From NCBI GenBank assembly GCA_963849095.1, contig CAWKGA010000009.1, positions 806,001 to 870,000 on the forward strand: DNA of 64,000 nucleotides, read 5' to 3'. Under the pieces are notes generated by a model. That model did not search any database. It saw only the letters and a list, made by a program, of their open reading frames with translations, and was not told the DNA's origin. Of this stretch, positions 57,710 through 64,000 are shown in pieces (positions within the stretch are counted from its first letter, which is position 1; the number at the start of each line of letters is the position of its first letter). The position numbers were made by a program, and so were the translations under genes. The DNA is from JASHUC01 sp963849095 (GTDB lineage: Bacteria; Pseudomonadota; Gammaproteobacteria; Steroidobacterales; Steroidobacteraceae).

Positions 57710-58248
57710 GTGGCGCGGAGCAGAAGGCGAAAGGAACGCCGACCACGCCGTCTGGTGATCGCGGGATCCAACGGCGCGGGGAAGACGACGTTCGCACGCG
57801 AATACTTACCGAACGACGCTCGTTACTAAACTTCGTAAACGCCGACCTCATTGCGAGCGGGCTGTCGCCGCTGCGACCCGAGCTCGCCGCCGTCGCTGCG
57901 GCGCGGTTGATGCTGGACGAGATAGATCGCCTCGTTGAACGGCGCGCCGACTTCGCGTGGGAAAGCACCCTGAGCGGGCTCGGTCACGTGAAGCGTATTC
58001 AGATCATGAAGCGGCTCGGGTATCACGTGGAGATCATTTACCTGCGGCTCGCATCTTCCCGATTGGCGCTGAGACGCATAGCAGCAAGAGTGCGGCAAGG
58101 CGGGCACAACGTGCCAATGGCGGACGTACTGCGGCGCTTTTCCCGAAGCTGGCAGAACTTCGAAACTCGCTACCGGCCACTGGCAGACGCCTGGGCGGTG
58201 TATGACAATTCCAGCAGACCCCCGAAGCTGATAGAGTCAGGCCCGTGA
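57710..58248 (+). pseudogene. Zeta-toxin-like kinase, broken by a single-base deletion
   Basis: From the GTG at 57710 the frame reads ...RLVIAGSNGAGKTTFAREYL PNDARY and stops at 57827-57829. In the neighbouring frame it goes on directly as FVNADLIASGLSPLRPELAA, WESTLSGLGHVKRI, MKRLGYHVEIIYLRLASSRL, RVRQGGHNVP and ends at 58248. Walker A (GSNGAGKTT) and the NADLI and STLSG motifs are those of zeta-type toxins, which phosphorylate UDP-sugars in the best known cases. The total of 539 bases is one short of 180 codons, so one lost base explains the break. It begins right after the integrase stop and overlaps the next gene by four bases. Confidence 0.85.
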
Positions 58249-58418
58249 AAGCAAAAGGCGCGATCAAGAGCAAGAGCTCCAACAGGAATCCGAAGCTCGC
58301 GGCGCGCGTCGAGCGTGCGCTGCTGCGTGCTGGCGAGAGCGCTCGGCGCACCGCGCGGATGTATGGGACGCCGCTCTATGTCTGGGAAAACGGCAAGGTG
58401 ATCGCCAAACGCCCGTAA
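58245..58418 (+). CDS. Small partner protein of the zeta-type toxin, putative antitoxin
   Basis: 57 residues from a GTG that overlaps the stop of the broken kinase gene (GTGA). The product is basic at the start (VKAKGAIKSKSSNRNPKLAA), then RVERALLRAGESARRTARMY and GTPLYVWENGKVIAKRP. The tail ...A-R-x-x-G-T-P-[IL]-Y-V-W-x-x-G-K-V is, to my recollection, recurrent in small proteins encoded next to zeta-like kinases. An antitoxin role fits by position but is not shown. Confidence 0.7.
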   Translation: MKAKGAIKSKSSNRNPKLAARVERALLRAGESARRTARMYGTPLYVWENGKVIAKRP

Positions 58419-58594
58419 GGGGCCGGCCTCTCAGCTGTGCCAGGGCGAGGGTTCGAGTCACTCCTTTCCCGCGCGTTGTCCGTCGGGGAGTGTCGGCGTG
58501 AAATCCCCCGCGGCCGCGGCTCGACCGGCGCAAGAAAAATCCTGCTCCCGTTGGCTCTGTCCATTCAACCACACGTGGAGATCCGGTATTCGCT
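58419..58594. other. Short gap without gene
   Basis: 176 bases. It contains GGGTTCGAGTC at about 58450, which looks like a tRNA T-arm. No acceptor stem or anticodon arm can be built around it. Confidence 0.4.
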
Positions 58595-59300
58595 ATGGGA
58601 CGACCCAAGGCGGATAAAGTACTGGCAACGCCGGCCTATCCCCTGATCGAGGCCGCGCACTACCTCAACCTGCCGTTGAGCACCCTGCGCACGTGGTGCC
58701 TCGGACAGCCTCTGCGAGCCAACGCGAAGATGCGTCGCCTCGAGCCATTGATCCGGCTGGACGGCGACCAGCGGCGTGCGCTTTCGTTCTTGAACCTGGT
58801 CGAGGCACACACTCTCGCGGCAATCCGGCGCAAACACCACATTCCCCTCCCCATCGTTCGGTTCGCCCTGGACTACGTCGCCAAGTAATTGCGTAGCGCC
58901 AGGCCGCTCGCGGAGATGCAATTTCAGACCGACGGCGTGGACCTGATCGTCGATCGCCTCGGGACGCTCATCAACGTCACCCGGGAAGGGCAGAGAGAGA
59001 TGGCCGACGTTATGCGCCAGCATCTCAAGCGCATCGAGCGCAATGCCGCAGGGGTTCCCGTTCGCATGTTCCTTTTTACCCGAACGGACGAAAGGAGCGG
59101 GCAGCCCGCGGCGGTGGTGATCGATCCGCACTTTGCCTTCGGTCGTCCGGTTCTCGCTGGGCGTGCGGTTTCGAGCGCGGTTCTCGCCGATCGCTTCAAA
59201 GCGGGGGACAGCTTCGAGCAACTGGCTGGAGACTATGGCACGTCCCCCGCAGGCGATCGAGGAAGCGCTCCGCTGCGAGCTCGACCGCCAAGCGGCTTGA
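58595..59300 (+). pseudogene. DUF433-domain protein with in-frame stop and frameshift
   Basis: The reading frame begins MGRPKADKVLATPAYPLIEA and shows a MerR-like helix-turn-helix (LNLPLSTLRTWCLGQPL), then FLNLVEAHTLAAIRRKHHIP. At 58886-58888 a TAA interrupts it; the same frame then continues LRSARPLAEMQFQTDGVDLI, IDPHFAFGRPVLAGRAVSSA, ERFKAGDSF-like DRFKAGDSFEQLAGDYGTSP. An extra C in a five-C run near 59244 shifts the frame; without it the protein would end PQAIEEALRCELDRQAA. Both lesions point to a decayed antitoxin-like DUF433 protein (about 235 residues when repaired). Confidence 0.82.
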
Positions 59301-59369
59301 GTCGGCGGTCTTCTACCACGACGAATCCATCTATTCGCCCGTTCTCGGCGAGGCCTTTATTCGTAATTG
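59296..59369 (+). pseudogene. Possible toxin remnant after DUF433
   Basis: Directly after the DUF433 stop one frame reads LESAVFYHDESIYSPVLGEA, then FIRN, before running into the antisense of the next gene. DUF433 proteins are usually followed by PIN-like toxins that begin with a short strand and a D/E pair, which this loosely resembles. No start codon is evident. Too short for a firm call. Confidence 0.25.
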
Positions 59370-60170
59370 CTATAGAGCGGCAGCCGCTTGCGAAGCAGAA
59401 GCCTTCTGGCGGATATACTCCTCGAGGTGCGTGGCTGCGAGATGCACGTCAGACAGGGCAATAGCAGCTCGGCCTCGGGCCATCCATTTCATAAATGCAT
59501 TGGGGTTAAGTACCCAAGGTCTGTCGGCCGTACGCCAGGCGGCGTCCATGCGCTGAACCCACCAACCAGGGAATAGCACCACGCCCTTTATTTCGAACTG
59601 TTTCTTGGCCTTTTTCGCCAGGAGCTCACGCAGGCATTGGGCATTCCTCTCTACCTGGCCTAGCGGATCACGGTCAGACTGAAAGCCGCCGACCAGGATA
59701 TGATCCCCCTCAAATGAAACTTCTGCGCGCCGGCCCAATGGCTTAGAACGCGTTTTTGTCACGATAGCGTAAAATCCTATCGTCGACAACACGACATGAT
59801 CGATGTTACCGAACTCCAACGGGACATCGTGGAATACATGAGCGCCAGAGCCCCGGAGGCTATCTAGCAGAAATGCGACAGAAATCTCGCCGTCGCGGCC
59901 CAATTGCAACGCCCGTATTCGAGGGCCGGCACGCATGAAGCGCCAGATGCAGAGCGCCATGGCCAAGAGAGCCGCGCCACCGTACAGGGCAGGATGTCTG
60001 GACCAATGGCGTATGGATGCCTGCCACTCGATGAGCGCCATGATAGAAAGTAGCGTTGCTGCCATCAATGCGGGTAGCAGATCGTTGAATGCGAGGTCAA
60101 CGAGTTGTGCCCGAATGGAATCACCGGGAAGCCGAGGGAGACCTCCCTGAATCGGAGAGCGTCGTTTCAT
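59370..60170 (-). CDS. NERD-domain membrane protein
   Basis: 266 residues. Two N-terminal membrane stretches (LLPALMAATLLSIMALIEW and ALYGGAALLAMALCIWRFMR) are followed by a NERD-like domain: LQLGRDGEISVAFLLDSLRG, VFHDVPLEFGNIDHVVLSTI, GFYAIVTKTRSKPLGRRAEV. NERD is a nuclease-related domain; its core normally reads IDH ... hIExK. Here the Glu is replaced (AIVTK), so catalysis is doubtful. The C-terminus has KKAKKQFEIKGVVLFPGWWV, as in many NERD proteins. The start at 60170 (MKRRSPIQGG) is the best available; the ribosome site is weak. Its 3' end abuts the toxin remnant. Confidence 0.8.
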   Translation of the reverse strand: MKRRSPIQGGLPRLPGDSIRAQLVDLAFNDLLPALMAATLLSIMALIEWQASIRHWSRHPALYGGAALLAMALCIWRFMRAGPRIRALQLGRDGEISVAFLLDSLRGSGAHVFHDVPLEFGNIDHVVLSTIGFYAIVTKTRSKPLGRRAEVSFEGDHILVGGFQSDRDPLGQVERNAQCLRELLAKKAKKQFEIKGVVLFPGWWVQRMDAAWRTADRPWVLNPNAFMKWMARGRAAIALSDVHLAATHLEEYIRQKASASQAAAAL

Positions 60171-60499
60171 GGGTAGCTTGGGACCTCTCGCAGCCCGTTG
60201 GAGCAGATTAGTGACTCTGCCGACTAAGAACCCGCCGATTCGATCACGCTCTACAAAGCTCGACTTCCCGGAGGTAGCGGCTGCCTGGCGACTTCCAGGT
60301 CGAAGTAATAAATCAGCACTCAGCCGGCGGCGTTGGGTCGGGACCACCCCCATCGCAGACAGGCGCCGTCGACCATCTGCGGACGCCCGCTGGCATATAC
60401 AACCTGCCCTGAAGGGGACATTCCGTGGCCGATGCAGTAGTCTGCGCGTTTTCGGGGCAAACGGCCCGGGCGGGTGCAGGTTGCCTGCGGTAGCAGATA
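60171..60499. other. Divergent gap without gene
   Basis: About 330 bases between the NERD and DUF429 genes. No convincing frame, repeat or RNA structure seen. It must contain the promoters of both. Confidence 0.4.
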
Positions 60500-61153
60500 A
60501 TGAATGAGCGCCTGCATGCGAAAGACCTACGCGGCCACACAGTCGTCATTGGCATTGATGTCGGTAGCCTGACCCGCGGCCTCCATGCGGTGGCCCTCAA
60601 GGAGGGGAGGTATTTCGGCAAGCTGCGTAGTTTGGATACTCGCGCGCTCGCTTCTTGGTGCAAAGCCTCCGGCGCACAGATCATCGGGATTGACGCGCCA
60701 TGCCGCTGGAGTTTGACAGGTCGAGCTCGTCGTGCAGAGCGCGAGCTGATGGCAAAGGGCGTCTGGTGCTTCTCGACACCATCGTTCGACATCGCGGAGA
60801 ATCATCCTACGGACTATTTCGGCTGGATGCGGCATGGCGCTATATTGTACGCGGACCTCATTTCGTCAGGCTATTCGTTGTTTTGCGGAACCCGCCCGTC
60901 AGGGCACCCGGTGTGCTTTGAGACGTTTCCTCACGCCATCGCGTGTGCTCTGCAAGGCGAGGTAGTATCAGCGAAACGTAAACGTCAAGTGCGCCGAAGA
61001 CTACTTCAGGAGAACGCAATTGATACTGAGGCACTCACGAACATCGATTGGATTGACGCCGCGCTATGTGCGCTAGCTGCTCATCGTCTTCTGAGCGGCT
61101 CGGTGAAAACCTATGGTGGTGTGGAGGAGGGCTTCATTGTTGTCCCGGGCTGA
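60500..61153 (+). CDS. DUF429-domain protein
   Basis: 217 residues. HTVVIGIDVGSLTRGLHAVA near the start has the IGIDxG pattern of RNase-H-like folds. IIGIDAPCRWSLTGRARRAE is the second acidic-loop block, and CFETFPHAIACALQGEV plus IDWIDAALCALAAHRLLSG match the DUF429 family of predicted RNase-H-like nucleases. No activity is proven in the family. The ribosome site before the ATG is weak. It is divergent from the NERD gene and lies alone on the right. Confidence 0.8.
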   Translation: MNERLHAKDLRGHTVVIGIDVGSLTRGLHAVALKEGRYFGKLRSLDTRALASWCKASGAQIIGIDAPCRWSLTGRARRAERELMAKGVWCFSTPSFDIAENHPTDYFGWMRHGAILYADLISSGYSLFCGTRPSGHPVCFETFPHAIACALQGEVVSAKRKRQVRRRLLQENAIDTEALTNIDWIDAALCALAAHRLLSGSVKTYGGVEEGFIVVPG

Positions 61154-61434
61154 TACATGAGCGCGCAGTCTTGTGAAGGACGGGTCCGGCCATAAACGAA
61201 CGTCAGTCGGCTATTTCGCGACACTCGCGTGCCGAAGGTTCCCGCCGTAAAGCGGTCGCTCGACCATATCAGGTAAACTAATCGTTCCCATCCGTGGCAA
61301 GGCTTCGTCGACTCTCCTCGCCGGCTCTCACGTCCCCGGATAGCTCGAAACTTTGACGGGAGCACCAGCGAAGGAGTTGCCCCATCAGCCTCGACGGGCG
61401 AGCTGCATCTACGTGGCGATTTTCGGAGAGCAGA
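61154..61434. other. Gap without gene
   Basis: About 280 bases without a protein-like frame on either strand. A run such as AAAGCGGTCG near 61250 shows no structure that I can name. Confidence 0.35.
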
Positions 61435-62241
61435 ATGGCGGCACCAGCGAGACAAGTGACCGAACAGCTGTTCCTGGAGGAACTCGAAATATATCGCCAA
61501 GAAGTTGCTCAATGCGCACAATACTTGTATGCGTACCTGTCCATTCATGCGCTGTCCGCAAATGACGACATCAGGCGGGGTCTCAACGAGGAGGCGCTCT
61601 TCTGGAACACGATGCTCGGAAGCCTGCAAACCTCCGTCTTCATTTCCCTTGGGCGTGTATTCGATGGCAATAACCAGCATGGTCCGGTCGCCCTCGCACG
61701 GATGCTCCGTGCGGCTCAGGCACTGTTCTCCCGCGCCTCGCTTGAAGCACGGAAGAAGCCGGTATTCGGCGATAAAGTAAACGAGCTGCAGGAGTACCTC
61801 GACGACACTAAGGTCCCCGGGGAGCGAGAATTTCGCCGCTTTGAACGCTTGGCGAGTGGCTACACGGAACAATTCAATAGCACCGCCTATAGGGAACTGC
61901 GGAGCAAGGTATTTGCTCACAAGGTGTACACGCGAAATGAACAGGTCACGGAACTCTTCAGCCAGACCAACATCGACGATCTCCAGCGGATGGTGAGCTT
62001 TCTGTATCGGTTCCATACCGCAGTGAGGGAAGCGTACGACAACGGCGCTTGTTTGCGACTGTCGCGTGCGCGGCGCTCGGTCCACGAAATGTTGGAGAAT
62101 CCCCGCGGTCGCGCACTCGTCAAACCAGTAGCCGAGGAAATCACCGAATCGACGCGCCGGGTGTTAGGGTCTATCGCGCTGCCCAATCCGCTTGCAGCAG
62201 CGGCGGCTGCCCGGCCACGTCGTACGCCTCCCGGTAACTGA
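61435..62241 (+). CDS. HEPN/AbiU2-like protein
   Basis: 268 residues, almost all helical. RGLNEEALFWNTMLGSLQTS, VFISLGRVFDGNNQHGPVAL and later YRELRSKVFAHKVYTRNEQV form the layout of AbiU2-like HEPN proteins; RSKVFAH fits the R-x4-6-H ribonuclease motif. AbiU2-type proteins belong to abortive-infection systems in lactococci. The C-terminal 60 residues are Ala/Pro/Arg-rich. GGAG is upstream of the ATG. The FRG-domain gene lies convergent, 98 bases on. The family assignment is by motif and composition, so moderate only. Confidence 0.6.
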   Translation: MAAPARQVTEQLFLEELEIYRQEVAQCAQYLYAYLSIHALSANDDIRRGLNEEALFWNTMLGSLQTSVFISLGRVFDGNNQHGPVALARMLRAAQALFSRASLEARKKPVFGDKVNELQEYLDDTKVPGEREFRRFERLASGYTEQFNSTAYRELRSKVFAHKVYTRNEQVTELFSQTNIDDLQRMVSFLYRFHTAVREAYDNGACLRLSRARRSVHEMLENPRGRALVKPVAEEITESTRRVLGSIALPNPLAAAAAARPRRTPPGN

Positions 62242-62339
62242 GCGTCCCCTGGCGCATTAGTGCCGAGGCGAGGGCGGCACCTCGTCCTGGCGCCCAACTT
62301 GCTGCTACGGTCGGGTTCCGCCGCCCAGAGTAACCATTC

Positions 62340-63692
62340 TCACGCCAGCTCCATCGAGAGCGGACCAACCGATTTCCCTCGCCTGGTTTCCAGCCCATCC
62401 TCGATGCGTTCAATCGGACAGAAGAACTGCTCGTGTCGGTGCGGCGCGTTGCAGGGGCAATCATCATCTCCCGGCACTCGGACCCAGTCACCGCTGGAAG
62501 AGATTGAATAGTGCCACCCCAGCTCCGCCCCGCTGGCGACAAGCCGCATGCCCGGATGCCGAACGCTCAACGCGCAAGCGCTTACCCGATCGGATTTCAG
62601 CGTAAGGACAATGCCCTTGTAGTAGTCCGGCTCATCGCTGCGCTCAGCGTACCGAAACAGGCCGTCATATTCGATCACCACCGTTCGATGACGCCTCAGC
62701 ACATTCGTAAGTAGCGGAAAGGATGTCGTCCCCGTCGGCTGCCCGTAAGCAAAGGCATCAGGCACTCGTATGAAGAACGCACCGGCAAGTTCTGGTATCA
62801 GCCTCGCGAATCGAGGGTCATCTACCCATTGCTGGGAATACAGAGCGATGGCTGCGGGAAGGTGTTTGGTATAGTTGCTGCTGTACATCGGAAGTTTCAG
62901 CCCCTGCACGAAGGTGGGCATTCCAATATCGGCAGAGGCCCTGACCCAAGGATTCCTCAGGAGAAGTCTCAGGACCGGATCCTCAGCGGGTGTCGGGAAC
63001 AGCGTATTGGTTTCGTCAAACCCTTGTCTTTTCGCATACTGCGCCAATACAGGCACCGGCGCCTCAATGTGACCGACGATGCAGCTCTCAGGCAAAGCTT
63101 TCTGGAATGGGCCCAGCATGCAGGCTTCCTGATCCAAGAAACGTAACCGCAGGCCCGCCTCAGTGCTTATCTCCTCTCCGAGATCATCACACCTGTGACC
63201 ACTCCGGATAACCTCGTCCCTTGAGATCACGTATAAATGGCCGAACTCTTCCTTGGAAAGGTTGTATTTCGCTCTCAAGCTGAGCAGACACACGCCCGCT
63301 TCGAACGCGTCCTCACACGTCTCCACAAGCATATCGCTGGAGAACTTGTGAGATGCAAACCATGCGGCCACGGCCGAATTATTGGTTGCATCAATATAGA
63401 AGGACCGCCAACCGTAGTGCTGCAATATCGCCTGTGTTCGGGCTTCAGAAGGTGCAGGCAGGTCCGGGCCTTGAAGGGCTCGAATTACGCTATCGGCATA
63501 TTGACTCCACTTGATCATGAAAGGCGGAACGCAGCCTTCACGAGCAAACGAGGTCGTCATACTTATCTGGCCGCCAATATCCACGTGATGTGTTGTCTGA
63601 CCCCGATAAACTACATCTTCTGAAATTGCCCCCAGGGCGGCGTCCAGTTCGAGAAGAGTAGATACTCTTTGGCTCGCGTCCGCAGGGGACAT
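62340..63692 (-). CDS. FRG-domain protein
   Basis: 450 residues, leftward. The FRG domain is clear: LGAISEDVVYRGQTTHHVDI, then LQHYGWRSFYIDATNNSAVA, AWFASHKF, which match the [FY]-R-G and HYG-x5-D-x-T pattern. The rest is unassigned, including a Cys/His cluster near the end (DDDCPCNAPHRHEQFFCPIE). FRG proteins are repeatedly encoded near phage-defence genes, and their biochemical activity is not established. The ATG at 63692 has GGAGC upstream; a start 12 codons earlier is possible. Confidence 0.78.
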   Translation of the reverse strand: MSPADASQRVSTLLELDAALGAISEDVVYRGQTTHHVDIGGQISMTTSFAREGCVPPFMIKWSQYADSVIRALQGPDLPAPSEARTQAILQHYGWRSFYIDATNNSAVAAWFASHKFSSDMLVETCEDAFEAGVCLLSLRAKYNLSKEEFGHLYVISRDEVIRSGHRCDDLGEEISTEAGLRLRFLDQEACMLGPFQKALPESCIVGHIEAPVPVLAQYAKRQGFDETNTLFPTPAEDPVLRLLLRNPWVRASADIGMPTFVQGLKLPMYSSNYTKHLPAAIALYSQQWVDDPRFARLIPELAGAFFIRVPDAFAYGQPTGTTSFPLLTNVLRRHRTVVIEYDGLFRYAERSDEPDYYKGIVLTLKSDRVSACALSVRHPGMRLVASGAELGWHYSISSSGDWVRVPGDDDCPCNAPHRHEQFFCPIERIEDGLETRRGKSVGPLSMELA

Positions 63693-63739
63693 TAGCACCG
63701 TTGCTCCGCGCGGCTCATTGGCAAACACGTGGTTATGGT

Positions 63740-63970
63740 CCCCGTGACGGCTCGGGAGGAGCGCTTCAGCACGAAGTCTTCAGCATCATCTACCTCGGTA
63801 GCAGGCACCGGGTGATCGACTGCCAGGACCTCTTCCCCGGCACGACCGACGGTGCGAGCGTGCATCCCCGTGAGGTCGTGAAGGAAGCGCTTCGGCGCAA
63901 CGCCGCCGCCTGTATCCTGGCGCACAATTATCCCACTCGGTACCCCATGGGCATTGCAGGTCACGCATGA
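63740..63970 (+). pseudogene. radC: Truncated radC-like gene
   Basis: The frame reads ALQHEVFSIIYLGSRHRVID, CQDLFPGTTDGASVHPREVV, KEALRRNAAACILAHNYPTR and soon stops. RadC/JAB-domain proteins read ...LAHNHPSG... at the metal site; here the second His is Tyr and the Ser-Gly is lost, and the rest of the domain is missing. No start codon fits at the left. RadC-like genes are common in mobile islands, and this copy looks dead. Confidence 0.7.
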
Positions 63971-64000
63971 TCCCGGATAGTCAAGATGCAACGCACGTTC

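Larger units (their letters stand above)
56123..64000. mobile_element. Genomic island integrated at tRNA-Phe, right end outside the window
   Basis: The island starts at the tRNA-Phe gene, followed by arm-type repeats and a P4-type integrase. Then come decayed toxin-antitoxin loci and cargo with visibly lower GC (about 59.4 kb onward): NERD, DUF429, HEPN-like and FRG-domain genes and a truncated radC. I found no second copy of the tRNA 3' end before 64000, so the right boundary is not seen. Confidence 0.7.

Noticed and set aside
58430..58480. Possible tRNA fragment (GGGTTCGAGTC)
   Set aside because: Only a T-arm-like stretch, with a mismatch in the stem and no matching acceptor, D or anticodon arms.
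56196..64000. Search for a second att copy of the tRNA-Phe 3' end
   Set aside because: No convincing repeat of the T-arm/acceptor sequence was found by eye, so no right island boundary is called.
1..64000. CRISPR arrays, rRNA genes, riboswitches, insertion sequences
   Set aside because: No regularly spaced repeat array, no rRNA-like sequence, no recognisable riboswitch and no transposase gene were seen on reading both strands.

Overview
The window looks like chromosomal DNA of a GC-rich gammaproteobacterium. The best guess is a soil or steroid/aromatic-degrading lineage such as Steroidobacteraceae or another Nevskiales-like group. The evidence is the adjacent mutY and yggX genes (a gammaproteobacterial pairing), an aerobic hemF, C5-pathway haem genes, and many exported quinoproteins, flavoproteins and SDR enzymes. 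The taxon is inferred from gene content only.

Layout. 1-11 kb: exported oxidative enzymes (a partial secreted protein at the left edge, a Tat-type berberine-bridge-like FAD oxidase, a frameshifted beta-propeller gene, a PQQ alcohol dehydrogenase with a DYD motif) plus a mazEF toxin-antitoxin pair with its promoter and operator. 10.8-13.3 kb: an operon for a Tat-exported protein, a p-cresol-methylhydroxylase/eugenol-hydroxylase-like flavoprotein and its cytochrome c. 13.7-18.7 kb: NfeD and SPFH membrane-domain proteins, an SDR, an NTF2-like exported protein and a large cytochrome c/quinoprotein. 18.8-20 kb: an ECF sigma/anti-sigma operon. 20-29 kb: hydrolase, TMEM175-like channel, PQQ sugar dehydrogenase, a PadR-regulated membrane protein, two NTF2-like proteins and a NatAB-type ABC exporter. 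29-37.7 kb: AlkD-like repair protein, beta-lactamase-fold hydrolase, CE15 glucuronoyl esterase, two tandem SDRs with Tat-like signals, an MFS pump and two small envelope proteins.

37.8-47.0 kb is a tightly overlapped haem supercluster, hemA-hemL-(histidine kinase-response regulator)-hemC-hemD-hemB-hemE-hemF. It covers the route from glutamyl-tRNA to protoporphyrinogen IX except the last oxidation and ferrochelatase, with a two-component system embedded in it. 47.6-56.0 kb holds a PAS kinase/NarL-type regulator pair, a DUF4097 protein, an aldehyde dehydrogenase, mutY-yggX and a carboxylesterase.

From tRNA-Phe (56.12 kb) to the right edge the DNA is an integrated genomic island. A P4-type integrase is preceded by four regularly spaced TGGGGGCAAC repeats. 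Next come two degraded toxin-antitoxin-like loci (a zeta-type kinase with an intact small partner, and a DUF433 protein). The cargo has visibly lower GC and encodes a NERD-domain membrane protein, a DUF429 protein, a HEPN/AbiU2-like protein and an FRG-domain protein, followed by a truncated radC. No second attachment site was found, so the island probably extends beyond the window.

Several genes carry single-base frameshifts. They are called broken from sequence alone, and sequencing error cannot be excluded.
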